Source: Saccharomonospora marina XMU15 (GTDB lineage Bacteria > Actinomycetota > Actinomycetes > Mycobacteriales > Pseudonocardiaceae). From it: 64,000 nt of DNA. The stretch is from assembly GCF_000244955.1 (NCBI RefSeq), contig NZ_CM001439.1, forward strand, positions 5,265,234 through 5,329,233. Direction: 5' to 3'. Shown one piece after another: positions 50,782 to 59,360 of this stretch (its first letter is position 1; every line of letters begins with the position of its first letter). The notes under the pieces were generated by a model. That model did no database searches. It saw only the letters and a list, made by a program, of their open reading frames with translations, and was not told where the DNA came from. Made by a program: the position numbers and the translations under genes.

Positions 50782-52257
50782 ATGCACTCTCGGAAGGTCA
50801 TAGTCGTCGGAGCAGGCAACGCGGCCCTGTGCGCAGCCCTGTCGGCACGAGAACAGGGAGCGGAGGTACTGGTGCTCGAGCGCGCGCCCAAGCCGCTGAG
50901 CGGCGGCAACACCGCCTTCACCGCCGGTGCCATGCGAGTCGCCTACAACGGGGTCGAGGACCTCCGTCGCCTGATGCCCGACCTCACCGACGAGGAGATC
51001 GCCACCACCGACTTCGGGGCCTATCCGACGGAGTCCTTTCTCGACGACCTGGCACGGGTGACCGAGTACCGCACCGATCCCGACCTCGCCGCGCTGCTCG
51101 TCGAACGCAGCATGCCCACGCTGCTGTGGATGGCGGGCAAGGGTGTGCGGTTCGTGCCCATCTACGGCAGGCAGGCCTTCAAGGTCGACGGCAAGTTCAA
51201 GTTCTGGGGCGGGCTGACCGTCGAGGCCTCGGGCGGTGGTCCAGGACTGGTGGAGGCGTTGACGAAGGCGGCGCTGCGCGAGGGCGTTCGCGTCGAATAC
51301 GGCGCCCGCGCGGTGTCACTGCTGCACGACAGCGGCGGCGTGCACGGCGTCAGCATCCGGCAGGCAGGGCAGGCACGGGACGAGCCTGCGGACGCGGTGG
51401 TGCTCGCCAGCGGCGGATTCCAGGCCAACACGGAGATGCGCACCAAGTATCTCGGCCCCGCATGGGACCTGGCGAAAGTACGCGGAACGAAGTTCAACAC
51501 CGGCGACGGCATCCGCATGGCGCTGGAGGCGGGGGCCAGCCCGGTGGGGAACTGGTCCGGTTGCCACGCGGTCGGGTGGGAACTGAACGCACCCGAGTTC
51601 GGCGACCTGTCCGTGGGCGACAACTTCCAGAAGCACAGCTACCCATGGGGCATCATGGTCAACGCCCACGGCAGGCGCTTCGTGGACGAAGGCGCCGACT
51701 TCCGCAACTACACCTACGCCAAGTACGGGCGGCGCATCCTGGAACAACCCGGCCACTTCGCGTGGCAGATCTTCGATCAGCAGGTGAGCCACCTACTGCG
51801 CGACGAGTACCGCATCCGCCAGGTCACCAAGGTCACCGCCGACACACTCGAGGAGTTGGCCGGCAAGTTGGACGGGGTCGACGCCGACGGCTTCCTCGCC
51901 GAATTGTTCGCCTACAACGCCGCCGTCGACACCGACACCCCGTTCAACCCCAACGTCAAGGACGGGCGGCGCACCCACGGGCTCGCGGTGGACAAGACCA
52001 ACTGGGCCAACCGCATCGAGCGGGGGCCGTTCGAGGCCTACGCGGTGACGTGCGGGATCACGTTCACCTTCGGTGGGGTGCGGATCAACACCGACGCGGA
52101 GGTGCTCGACACCGACCTTGCCCCCATTCCGGGGCTGTACGCGGCCGGAGAACTCGTGGGAGGCATCTTCTACTTCAACTACCCCGGTGGCAGCGGCCTC
52201 ACCAACGGTTCGGTGTTCGGCCGGATCGCGGGCAGCGGAGCGGGACGAGCCCGCTGA
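50782..52257 (+). CDS. FAD-dependent dehydrogenase, TcuA-like (tricarballylate type)
   Basis: A 491-residue flavoprotein of the fumarate reductase/succinate dehydrogenase flavoprotein superfamily. The FAD motif is VIVVGAGNAALCAALSAREQ, followed by GGNTAFTAGAMRVAY, and the C-terminal FAD region is GLYAAGELVGGIFYFNYPGG with SGLTNGSVFGRIAG. The proportions resemble tricarballylate dehydrogenase TcuA, which oxidises tricarballylate to cis-aconitate, but related Δ1- or fumarate-type enzymes look similar. Start ATG 50782 has GAGG upstream; ATG 50770 would fall in the operator. It is followed by a strong hairpin. Confidence 0.85.
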   Translation: MHSRKVIVVGAGNAALCAALSAREQGAEVLVLERAPKPLSGGNTAFTAGAMRVAYNGVEDLRRLMPDLTDEEIATTDFGAYPTESFLDDLARVTEYRTDPDLAALLVERSMPTLLWMAGKGVRFVPIYGRQAFKVDGKFKFWGGLTVEASGGGPGLVEALTKAALREGVRVEYGARAVSLLHDSGGVHGVSIRQAGQARDEPADAVVLASGGFQANTEMRTKYLGPAWDLAKVRGTKFNTGDGIRMALEAGASPVGNWSGCHAVGWELNAPEFGDLSVGDNFQKHSYPWGIMVNAHGRRFVDEGADFRNYTYAKYGRRILEQPGHFAWQIFDQQVSHLLRDEYRIRQVTKVTADTLEELAGKLDGVDADGFLAELFAYNAAVDTDTPFNPNVKDGRRTHGLAVDKTNWANRIERGPFEAYAVTCGITFTFGGVRINTDAEVLDTDLAPIPGLYAAGELVGGIFYFNYPGGSGLTNGSVFGRIAGSGAGRAR

Positions 52258-52288
52258 CCGTGCCGGTGTTGCGGCAGGCGGACGTGCG

Positions 52289-52322
52289 GGAGGGCCGTGG
52301 CCACACCCGGCCACGGCCCTCC
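52289..52322. terminator. Bidirectional terminator
   Basis: A 14-bp stem (core AGGGCCGTGGCC and GGCCACGGCCCT) with loop ACACCC lies between two convergent genes. There is no T run, which is common for actinobacterial terminators. Confidence 0.85.
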
Positions 52323-52333
52323 TGGCGGCTCAC

Positions 52334-55186
52334 TCAGTACCTGCGGTCGGTGACCGCTCCGGTCGAGGAGTTCCACACGATGTAGCCGCGCTGGAAGTTG
52401 CCCCGCCTGCCGATGTTCACCGAGAACTCGTCCGTCGTCGGGTAACCGAGGTAGGACCGTTCCCAGCCGAGCGCGCGCCAGCGGCTACGAATCGCGCCGT
52501 ACACCGAGTGCGCTCCGGTGCTCGGCGTCCAGTACACCGAGGCTGCCTTGGAGAAGTGGTTGTACCGACCGACGCCGTCCGGCGTCACCGACTCGTCCGT
52601 CGTCGGATAACCGAGCCTGCCGCGTTCCCAACCCATCGCGCGCCAACGGCTCCTGATCGCACCCCACACTCCATGTGCGCCGGTGCTCGGCGTCCAGTAC
52701 ACCGACGCCGCTTTCGAGAAGTGGTTGTACCGACCGACGCCGTCCGGCGTCACCGACTCGTCCGTCGTCGGATAACCCAACGGCCCACGTTCCCAACCCA
52801 GCGCCGCCCAACGCTGCCGGATCGCACCCCAGATCCCGTGCGCACCCGTTTCCGGCGTCCAGTACACCGACGCGGGAAGCCCGACGGTGCGACCCTCGAA
52901 GTGGTTGTACCGGCCGGCCCCGTCGGGTGTGGTGCGCTGGTCCGTCGTCGGCGCACCCAAGGCGCGGTGCGCGCCGAGGCCGACGTACTTGTCCGCGAGC
53001 GGGCCGTGCACCTCGTGCGTGCCCGCGGGCTGCGTCCAGTAGAGGCGGCCGTTCTCGTAGGTGCGGTAGTACACGCCACCCTCGATCACCTCGGGACCGG
53101 TCGGCTCGCCGAGCACGGATCTGACATCCGGGTCGGACGCGTAACGCTGAGCGACCGGGGTGGAGTACAGCGCGGTGAGCACGACGTCGGCGTCGGCCAT
53201 CTCGAAGGTTCGCACCCGCTCCGAGGAGCCGTCGGCCCATTCGGCGAACTCCGACACACCGTCCAGCGCCACAGCCGCCGCCGAAACGCTGACCTGCGCG
53301 CCCTCGGTGACCTGCGTGGCGCTGCGCCCGGTGCTCGAGCCGCCCCCGCCGCCCTCGCTGGCGATTTCCAGCGCGGCGGGCACGTTGCTGTCGAGCGCGA
53401 GCCGGTGCTCCCTCGGCCACGCGGTGTAGGTGAAGGTGGTGGCGACCCCCTGGCTGTCCGTCGCGGTCGCCGTGAACTCCATCCGGGAGTCCGGATGGTC
53501 GGTGAACGGCTGCTCGAACGTGGAACCGTCCGCCGATTCGGTCGGGTGGGCGTGACAGGTGGCTTCCTCGGGACAGTGCAGCACCGTCGCCTGCCAGTGC
53601 ACGCCCAGCGGACCGTCTTCGGCGTCGGTGGCCGTCGCGTTGAGCCGCACCGGCTCTCCGACGGCGAACGTGCGGTCGCCGGGAGTCTGCGCCTCGATCA
53701 CCGGTGTGTGGTTACCCGGCACCACCGTCACCTGCGTGCTCGAAGACGCGCCGAGCGAGTCGGTGACGGTCAACGTCGCGGTGAACCGCTCCGTTCCCTC
53801 GGCATAGGTGTGCCTCACGTTCGGGCCGCTCGCGGTCTGCCCGTCCCCGAAATCCCAGTGGTAGGTCAGCGGGTCGCCGTCGAAGTCGTGAGAGCCCGCA
53901 GCATCGAAGGTGACCGTTCGGGTCTCCGGATCGGTCGTCGTGGTCGCCTTGGCCACAGGAGCCTGGTTGCCGTCGGTGTAGGTCAGCCGCTTCAGGGTGC
54001 CGGAACCGATGTCGGCGTAGACGATGTCACCGTTCGGTGCGGCCGCGAAACTCACCGGCCTGCCCACCCCGGTACCCAGCGGCGGACTCTGTGGCCCCTG
54101 CGTCAGCCGTCCCTGCCCGTCGTAGTGCACCGACCACAGCTTCTGGTGGGTGTAGTCACCGAAGAAGTAGGCACCCCGGTAGGCCTGGGGATAGCTGTTG
54201 CCCGTGTAGACGATGCCGCCGGTGAAGCTGTTGGCGTTGTCGGTGCCGCTGCCGTGCGGCATCGCGACGAGCGGTTCGGTGTTGCCCACCCCCGCGCACT
54301 GCGGCATGTCCCGGTAACCCGGTGTGGGTTCGCGTGCTTCCCAGCACGGCCAGCCGTAGTTGCGACCCGGCTGAACGACGTCGATCTCTTCCCAGGCGTT
54401 CCAGCCGACGTCGCCGACCACCGGCAGCCCGGTTCGTGGGTCGAGCGACAGCCGGAAGGGGCTTCGGAACCCGCTGGCGAACACCTTGCTCCGCGTGGCA
54501 TCCGGGTTCGCCGCGTCGTAGTACGGGTTGCTCGCGACACCGCTGCCGTCCGCGGTGATGTGGAGGATCTTGCCCTGTGCCGCGTTGGGGTCGAGGGCGC
54601 GCAACGCGAGCGGGTCCGCCCGCGTGTAGCTGGCGTTGTCTCCGATGGACACCCACAGGGTTCCGTCGTCGGCCGGTTCGATCCCGGTCATGGCATGTAC
54701 GTTGCTGTCGCCCGGCAGTCGCAGCAGCGGCGTCTCGGCCGCCAGCCCGGTCGGTTCCGAGCCGGTGACCGTCCACCTTGACAGCCGCAGTTCGAAGGCA
54801 CCGCCCGCGGTGGGTACGGAGCGGGCGAGGTAGATGTGCCGCGACGAAGCGTAGTCGGGCGCGACGGCCAACCCGACGAGCCCGAGGTCCTGTTCGGCGA
54901 GGACGGGTAGCTTGGCCAGCGTGCGGCTCTGCCCAGTGGTGGAGACCCATGCCACGGTGCCGCTCTTGCCGGTACTGAGCACGCTGCCGTCCGGCAGGTA
55001 GGCGAAGTCGGTCAGGTCACCGGCCTGCTGCCCGCTCGGCAGGTCACGCAGTGCGAAACCGGCAGGCAGGACGGGTTCGGCCGAGGCGGGTGGGGCGGCG
55101 ACGACCGAGGCCAACCCGATGCCGACCAGACCGGCGATGAACAGCGCGAGCGCGCGCGCGAACAGGCGATTGCCCTCGAAGCACAT
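52334..55186 (-). CDS. Secreted glucose/sorbosone dehydrogenase-like protein with PKD and LGFP repeats
   Basis: A 950-residue exported protein. The signal peptide ends near PPASAEP (residues about 30-36). Residues 45-420 form a PQQ-type six-bladed propeller (GLVGLAVAPDY, NVHAMTGIEPADDGTLWVSI, EEIDVVQPGRNYGWPCWE). A PKD-type domain follows (AAGSHDFDGDPLTYHWDFGD), then a Gly/Ser linker, and at the C-terminus LGFP repeats (LGYPTTDES, GWERGPLGYP). LGFP modules bind the cell envelope in mycolic-acid bacteria. ATG 55186 has GAAGG 7 bp before it. Substrate is unknown; soluble aldose dehydrogenases and hedgehog-interacting-like proteins share the propeller. Confidence 0.9.
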   Translation of the reverse strand: MCFEGNRLFARALALFIAGLVGIGLASVVAAPPASAEPVLPAGFALRDLPSGQQAGDLTDFAYLPDGSVLSTGKSGTVAWVSTTGQSRTLAKLPVLAEQDLGLVGLAVAPDYASSRHIYLARSVPTAGGAFELRLSRWTVTGSEPTGLAAETPLLRLPGDSNVHAMTGIEPADDGTLWVSIGDNASYTRADPLALRALDPNAAQGKILHITADGSGVASNPYYDAANPDATRSKVFASGFRSPFRLSLDPRTGLPVVGDVGWNAWEEIDVVQPGRNYGWPCWEAREPTPGYRDMPQCAGVGNTEPLVAMPHGSGTDNANSFTGGIVYTGNSYPQAYRGAYFFGDYTHQKLWSVHYDGQGRLTQGPQSPPLGTGVGRPVSFAAAPNGDIVYADIGSGTLKRLTYTDGNQAPVAKATTTTDPETRTVTFDAAGSHDFDGDPLTYHWDFGDGQTASGPNVRHTYAEGTERFTATLTVTDSLGASSSTQVTVVPGNHTPVIEAQTPGDRTFAVGEPVRLNATATDAEDGPLGVHWQATVLHCPEEATCHAHPTESADGSTFEQPFTDHPDSRMEFTATATDSQGVATTFTYTAWPREHRLALDSNVPAALEIASEGGGGGSSTGRSATQVTEGAQVSVSAAAVALDGVSEFAEWADGSSERVRTFEMADADVVLTALYSTPVAQRYASDPDVRSVLGEPTGPEVIEGGVYYRTYENGRLYWTQPAGTHEVHGPLADKYVGLGAHRALGAPTTDQRTTPDGAGRYNHFEGRTVGLPASVYWTPETGAHGIWGAIRQRWAALGWERGPLGYPTTDESVTPDGVGRYNHFSKAASVYWTPSTGAHGVWGAIRSRWRAMGWERGRLGYPTTDESVTPDGVGRYNHFSKAASVYWTPSTGAHSVYGAIRSRWRALGWERSYLGYPTTDEFSVNIGRRGNFQRGYIVWNSSTGAVTDRRY
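52435..52930 (-). repeat. 165-bp tandem repeats encoding LGFP modules
   Basis: Three units of about 55 codons carry nearly identical DNA, for example GACTCGTCCGTCGTCGGATA near 52590 and again near 52755 (spacing 165 bp). The high DNA identity, beyond what protein conservation needs, indicates recent duplication or gene conversion. The outermost unit is more diverged and has a 5-codon insertion. Confidence 0.8.
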
Positions 55187-55609
55187 GCCGTAACCTTCGC
55201 TTCGCGGGGCCAAAACGTTTCCGTTGACACGCGACTTGATACGACCGTGACCCCATCGGGTGTTCACGGAAACACGACCGAGTTTGGTCCGAACACGCTG
55301 TGCCCACACTCGATCGTCAGTTGCTTTCCAGTTCCGAGCCATTTCCGTCCACATCCGACAGTCGATCGATCGTTGCGGCGTTGTTGTCGGCAGCCACGAC
55401 GTCCGCGCAATGCCTTTCGCGGCGAGCAGCAAGCGGTTACACGTACTGCGGTCACACCGACACGTTGAGCACACACCATCACCGCGCGGCCCGCACCGGC
55501 CACAACCTGACCGTGCTACCCCGGTCACACGGCCGTGCAACAAGACGATCAGCCGGACCGGGAACTGGGGCCGCAAACCGACGTGCCGCAGGCGAGAGCA
55601 GAAACAGCG
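55187..55609. other. 423-bp intergenic region
   Basis: I see no supported gene. The part next to 55187 should hold the promoter of the secreted dehydrogenase. An inverted repeat GTGTT-CACGGA-AACAC lies at 55259-55274. The rest has a codon pattern and base use unlike the coding regions. Confidence 0.5.
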
Positions 55610-55648
55610 AAAACGCCGGGCCGCTCTTCCTGAGCTGCCCGGCGTTTT
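55610..55648 (-). terminator. Terminator after tRNA-Ser(CGA)
   Basis: AAAACGCCGGGC and GCCCGGCGTTTT form a 12-bp stem 14 bp past the tRNA 3' end. It repeats the stem of the terminator at 20906-20944 behind the other serine tRNA. Confidence 0.85.
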
Positions 55649-55661
55649 GCCTGTTCACAAG

Positions 55662-55748
55662 CGGTAGCGGTGGGATTTGAACCCACGGACGGGGTTAACC
55701 GTCACACGATTTCGAGTCGTGCTCCTTCGGCCGCTCGGACACGCTACC
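55662..55748 (-). tRNA. tRNA-Ser (anticodon CGA)
   Basis: A type II tRNA on the minus strand. The acceptor GGTAGCG pairs with CGCTACC, G is the discriminator, and CCA is not encoded. The anticodon loop CTCGAAA on stem CACGA/TCGTG gives anticodon CGA (reads UCG). A long variable arm and T loop GGTTCAAATCC follow. It lies directly downstream of tadA on the same strand, a known actinobacterial neighbourhood. Confidence 0.97.
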
Positions 55749-55777
55749 GCCGGAAACGATACTGCATCGGCCCAGCG

Positions 55778-56269
55778 CTACTCGAACGACCCCGTCGCAT
55801 CGCGTTGACCCGCGAAGAACTCCTCCAGCAACGCCGAACACTCCCGCGCGAGCACCCCGCCGATCACCTCGGGCCGGTGGTTGAGCCTGCGGTCGCGCAC
55901 CACGTCCCACAGCGAACCGACCGCGCCCGTCCTCGGCTCCCACGCGCCGAACACCAACCTGGCCACGCGCGCCAGCACGATGGCACCCGCGCACATGGTG
56001 CACGGTTCGACGGTCACCGCGAGGGTGCAGCCCTCCAGCCGCCAACCGTCCCCGTACTCCCGCGCGGCCTCACGCAGGGCCAGGATCTCGGCGTGCGCTG
56101 TGGGGTCGCCCAGTTGCTCCCTGGCGTTGTGGGCACCGGCCAGCAGCCTGCCGTCGGGCGCGAACACCACGGCACCCACCGGCACGTCGGCGGTGCCCAG
56201 CGCCCGCCGCGCGAACCCGACGGCCGACCGCACGGCTTCGGCGTCGTCAGGGTCGAACGGCAGACTCAC
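55778..56269 (-). CDS. tadA: tRNA-specific adenosine deaminase
   Basis: A 163-residue zinc deaminase that converts A34 to inosine in tRNA-Arg(ACG). Zinc ligands and the catalytic Glu lie in THAEI-type TAHAEILALR and in EPCTMCAGAIVL. The helix ending RECSALLEEFF is typical of TadA. GTG 56269 overlaps the stop of the upstream gene (GTGA), so the two are co-translated. Confidence 0.95.
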   Translation of the reverse strand: MSLPFDPDDAEAVRSAVGFARRALGTADVPVGAVVFAPDGRLLAGAHNAREQLGDPTAHAEILALREAAREYGDGWRLEGCTLAVTVEPCTMCAGAIVLARVARLVFGAWEPRTGAVGSLWDVVRDRRLNHRPEVIGGVLARECSALLEEFFAGQRDATGSFE

Positions 56270-56748
56270 AGGTCGTCGACGAACTTGGCGAACTCGTCGC
56301 CGAAGCCACACCGCTGAGCGATCATCTGCAACTGCTCGTCGGGGTACAGCTCGACCTCGTTGACGATGACCTCCAACTCCGGACCCGGCATTCCCAGGTC
56401 GGCGAGGATCTCGAGGTCTCCCTCCGGCCAGATGACGTCGTCGTCATCGTCCGGTGGTTCGGCACGCAGCAGGTCGAGCACATCCGCCGCGACGTCGTAG
56501 TCGAGGGCCGCGGCCGCGTCGGACAGCAGCAGCGACGCACCGGTCGGGCTCGGCCGCACGATGACGAAGAACTCGTCGTCCACCGCCAGCAGCCCGAACA
56601 CCGCACCGGTGGAGCGAAGCTTGCGCAACTGTGTGATCGCGGCATCCAGATCGGTGAGCGCGGCCGTGTCCAGCGGGCCGCATCGCCACCGGCCGTCCTC
56701 GCGCACGACCGCCACCGCGAACCCCGTGATCGGCTCCTTCACCGCCAT
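56266..56748 (-). CDS. tRNA adenosine deaminase-associated protein
   Basis: A 160-residue acidic protein. It matches the actinobacterial family found next to tadA: opening GFAVAVVREDGRWRCGPLD, central AVDDEFFVIVRPSP and an acidic run (PPDDDDDVIWPEG) before a C-terminal helix. The GTGA overlap with tadA supports a functional link, though its activity is not known. It is divergent from the M20 amidohydrolase. Confidence 0.92.
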   Translation of the reverse strand: MAVKEPITGFAVAVVREDGRWRCGPLDTAALTDLDAAITQLRKLRSTGAVFGLLAVDDEFFVIVRPSPTGASLLLSDAAAALDYDVAADVLDLLRAEPPDDDDDVIWPEGDLEILADLGMPGPELEVIVNEVELYPDEQLQMIAQRCGFGDEFAKFVDDL

Positions 56749-56821
56749 GCGCCCACCGTATACCCGCGCGGCTCAGGTCGATCGACGAAAGCGTCAACCG
56801 AATGCGTGCCAGTATCAGGAC

Positions 56822-58054
56822 ATGACCGGACCCACCGAGTTGCCCTCGCTGCCCGATGCCCGACTTGCCGGATTGCTGGCGGAGGCAAGGGCGCTGCAGC
56901 CGCGCACGGTCGCGCTGCGGCGCGAGCTCCACCAGCACCCCGAGCTGGGCCTCATGCTGCCCCGCACCCAGGAGGCCGTCGTCGCCGCACTTGAGGGGCT
57001 GCCCCTGGAGATCACTCGCGGTACCACGACGACGTCCGTCACGGCCGTGCTTCGCGGCGGCAGGCCGGGGCCCGCGGTGCTGCTGCGCGGTGACATGGAC
57101 GCGCTGCCGCTGACCGAGGACACCGGCGCCGAGTTCGCATCCGACGTGCCGGGGGTGATGCACGCCTGCGGGCACGACACCCACGTCGCCATGCTCGCTT
57201 CGGCGGCGCGACTGCTCAGCTCACACGTCGAGGAGTTGGCGGGCTCGGTCGTTTTCATGTTCCAGCCGGGCGAGGAAGGCCACCACGGTGCCCGCCACAT
57301 GATCCACGAGGGTGTGCTGGACGCGGCGGGAACGCGAGTGGAGCGCGCGCTTGCCCTGCACGTTCACGCCAACCTGCCGAGCGGACTTGTCACCACGAGG
57401 CCCGGTCCGGTGATGGCCGCGGCCGACACCTTCGACATCCGGGTCGTCGGCTCGGGCGGACACGCCTCGATGCCGTACAACGCCGTGGACCCCATTCCCG
57501 CCGCGGCCGAACTCGTCGGCGCGTTGCAGACGATGGTGACCCGCCGGATCGACGTGTTCGATCCCGCCGTCGTCTCCGTCACCCGCGTCGTCGCGGGCAC
57601 CACCAGCAACGTCATTCCGGAGAGCGCCGAGCTGTCGGGGACGATCCGCACGATGTCGGCGCGCACCAGGGCGCTGGTGCACGAGGACTTGCCCAAGGTT
57701 TGCGAGAACGTCGGCGCGGCACACGGCTGCCGGGTGCTCACCGACATCGAACCCGGCTACCCGCCCACGGTGAACTCGCCGGAACCGGCCGCGCGAGTGC
57801 TCCAGCTCGCCGCCGAGGTTCTCGGTGCCGACAATGTCGAGCCGATGTCCGCGCCGATCATGGGCGCGGAGGACTTCTCCTACGTGCTGCAACGGGTACC
57901 GGGTGCGTTCGCGTTCCTCGGTGCCTGCCCCAGCGGGACCGAGCCGACGCAGGCTGCGGCCAACCACTCCAACCGCGTGCACTACGACGAGGCGGCACTG
58001 GCCAACGGGGTGGCGATGTACGCGGCGTTCGCACTGGACGCCCTTCGCGGGTGA
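56822..58054 (+). CDS. M20-family amidohydrolase
   Basis: A 410-residue metallopeptidase-like amidohydrolase of the hippurate/IAA-amino acid hydrolase group. The metal-ligand motifs are HACGHDTHVAMLA and MFQPGEEGHHGA, followed by the lid domain (GSGGHASMPYNAVDPIPAAA) and a C-terminal MGAEDFSYVLQRVPGAFAFL. These enzymes release amino acids from N-acyl or N-aroyl forms. ATG 56822 gives the family length. It lies 6 bp before prephenate dehydrogenase and is probably co-transcribed. The precise substrate is not known. Confidence 0.92.
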   Translation: MTGPTELPSLPDARLAGLLAEARALQPRTVALRRELHQHPELGLMLPRTQEAVVAALEGLPLEITRGTTTTSVTAVLRGGRPGPAVLLRGDMDALPLTEDTGAEFASDVPGVMHACGHDTHVAMLASAARLLSSHVEELAGSVVFMFQPGEEGHHGARHMIHEGVLDAAGTRVERALALHVHANLPSGLVTTRPGPVMAAADTFDIRVVGSGGHASMPYNAVDPIPAAAELVGALQTMVTRRIDVFDPAVVSVTRVVAGTTSNVIPESAELSGTIRTMSARTRALVHEDLPKVCENVGAAHGCRVLTDIEPGYPPTVNSPEPAARVLQLAAEVLGADNVEPMSAPIMGAEDFSYVLQRVPGAFAFLGACPSGTEPTQAAANHSNRVHYDEAALANGVAMYAAFALDALRG

Positions 58055-58060
58055 GGCAGG

Positions 58061-59038
58061 ATGGGCGCCGTGCGAGACGTATGCGTGATCGGGTTGGGAC
58101 TGATCGGCGGTTCGCTGCTGCGAGCGGCCGCGGCAGCGGGCAGGAAGGTGTGGGGCGCGACGGACTCCACATTGGATGCCCGGGCCGCCGAGGACGAAGG
58201 CTTCGACGTGTCCACCGATGTGCCGCAGGCGCTACGGCGAGCGGCGAAGGCGGACGCGGTGATCGTGCTGGCCGTGCCGCTGCCCGCGCTGGACACCGTG
58301 TTGCCGCTCGTCGCCGAGTACGCGCCTGACTGCCTGCTCACCGACGTCACCAGCGTCAAGGCCCCGGTGCGCGACGCCGTCGGCCGCACGGTCCCGGCGG
58401 CGAGGTACGTCGGTGGTCATCCGATGGCGGGCACGGCCAGGTCGGGCTTCGCCGCGAGCACGGCCACGTTGTTCGTCGGCGCGGCGTGGGTCGTCGCGAT
58501 CGAGGAGGACACCGACCTGGCGGCGTGGCGGGAGGTAGCGACGCTGGCGCTGGACACGGGTGCGCACGTGGTGCCGCTCGGCTGCCGGGCACACGACGAG
58601 GTGGTCGCGCGCGTTTCCCACCTGCCGCACCTGTTCGCGGCGGTGCTGGCGGCGGTGGGTTCGTTCGGTGGTCCGCTGGCGGCGGCGCTGGCGGCCGGTT
58701 CGTTCGCCGACGGCACGCGGGTGGCGGGCACCCGGCCTGACCTGGTGCGGGCGATGGTCGAGGGCAACCGGGCGGCCCTGCTTCCCGTGCTCGACGAGGC
58801 GCTCGGCAAGCTCGGCGCGGCCCGGGGAGCGCTGGCCTCGACAGGCGGGGTGGCAGCCACCATCGAAGCGGGGCATGCGGGGATGCGGGCACTCGCCGAG
58901 CACAGGAACGCCGCACGTGTGGCGGTCACGGTGGACCTGACCGCCGCCGAGGCTCGCGACGGCCTGATCGCGCTGGGGGAACGCGGTGGCCGGGTCACGG
59001 CCGTGACTGGTGAGGTGGCCTCCGGGGAGGTGTGCTGA
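58061..59038 (+). CDS. tyrA: Prephenate dehydrogenase
   Basis: A 325-residue NAD(P)-dependent enzyme that makes 4-hydroxyphenylpyruvate for tyrosine. It has VCVIGLGLIGGSLLRAA as the dinucleotide fold, TDVTSVKAPV, and the catalytic His region GGHPMAGTARSGFAAS. No ACT domain or chorismate mutase is fused. Its position next to tadA and its partner recurs in actinobacteria. Confidence 0.94.
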   Translation: MGAVRDVCVIGLGLIGGSLLRAAAAAGRKVWGATDSTLDARAAEDEGFDVSTDVPQALRRAAKADAVIVLAVPLPALDTVLPLVAEYAPDCLLTDVTSVKAPVRDAVGRTVPAARYVGGHPMAGTARSGFAASTATLFVGAAWVVAIEEDTDLAAWREVATLALDTGAHVVPLGCRAHDEVVARVSHLPHLFAAVLAAVGSFGGPLAAALAAGSFADGTRVAGTRPDLVRAMVEGNRAALLPVLDEALGKLGAARGALASTGGVAATIEAGHAGMRALAEHRNAARVAVTVDLTAAEARDGLIALGERGGRVTAVTGEVASGEVC

Positions 59039-59048
59039 GCGGCCGGGA

Positions 59049-59273
59049 TTACCTGGGGCCGCCCTGCTGGTCACCCCCGTGCTGCCCGCCGCCCGCGTTC
59101 TTGCGCAGCATTTCCTTGGCCTTACGGCTGGCACTGTCGATCTTGCCCGCTTGCTTGCCGAACCGGGACCTGGCAGCCCCGCTCGCCTTGTCGATGCCCT
59201 GCTCGATCTTGCCGCTGTTCTTGCTGAGTGCGTCCTTGGCCCTGTGCTTGATCTGGTCGAAGTTGATACCCAT
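59049..59273 (-). CDS. Small basic protein, Rv0909-like antitoxin family
   Basis: A 74-residue Lys/Arg/Gly-rich protein (FDQIKHRAKDALSKNSGKIE, QGIDKASGAARSRFGKQAGK, IDSASRKAKEMLRKN). The repeated KIEQGIDKA/KIDSASRKA pattern matches the MT0933/Rv0909 antitoxin-like family. GGAGG precedes the ATG. The divergent SRPBCC gene is 87 bp away and matches the proposed Rv0910 toxin, so this may be a rearranged toxin-antitoxin pair. Confidence 0.8.
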   Translation of the reverse strand: MGINFDQIKHRAKDALSKNSGKIEQGIDKASGAARSRFGKQAGKIDSASRKAKEMLRKNAGGGQHGGDQQGGPR

Positions 59274-59360
59274 GCCCTCCAGAGCACCAGCATTCGCGCG
59301 ATGGCGCAACGTGGAGAGCGCGGCTGCCCTACTCGCGCTGTCGGCGGCTATCGTTGACCG

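Noticed and set aside
52435-52930. CRISPR-like array
   Set aside because: Repeats are long, in frame and encode LGFP modules; there are no unique spacers or cas genes.
52073-54781. Long plus-strand open frame opposite the secreted dehydrogenase
   Set aside because: It is an antisense frame of a high-GC gene, rich in Arg/Val/His with no domain; the minus-strand product has clear motifs.
55187-55609. Small genes in the gap before the secreted dehydrogenase
   Set aside because: Candidate frames have no ribosome sites, family signs or coding-like base use.
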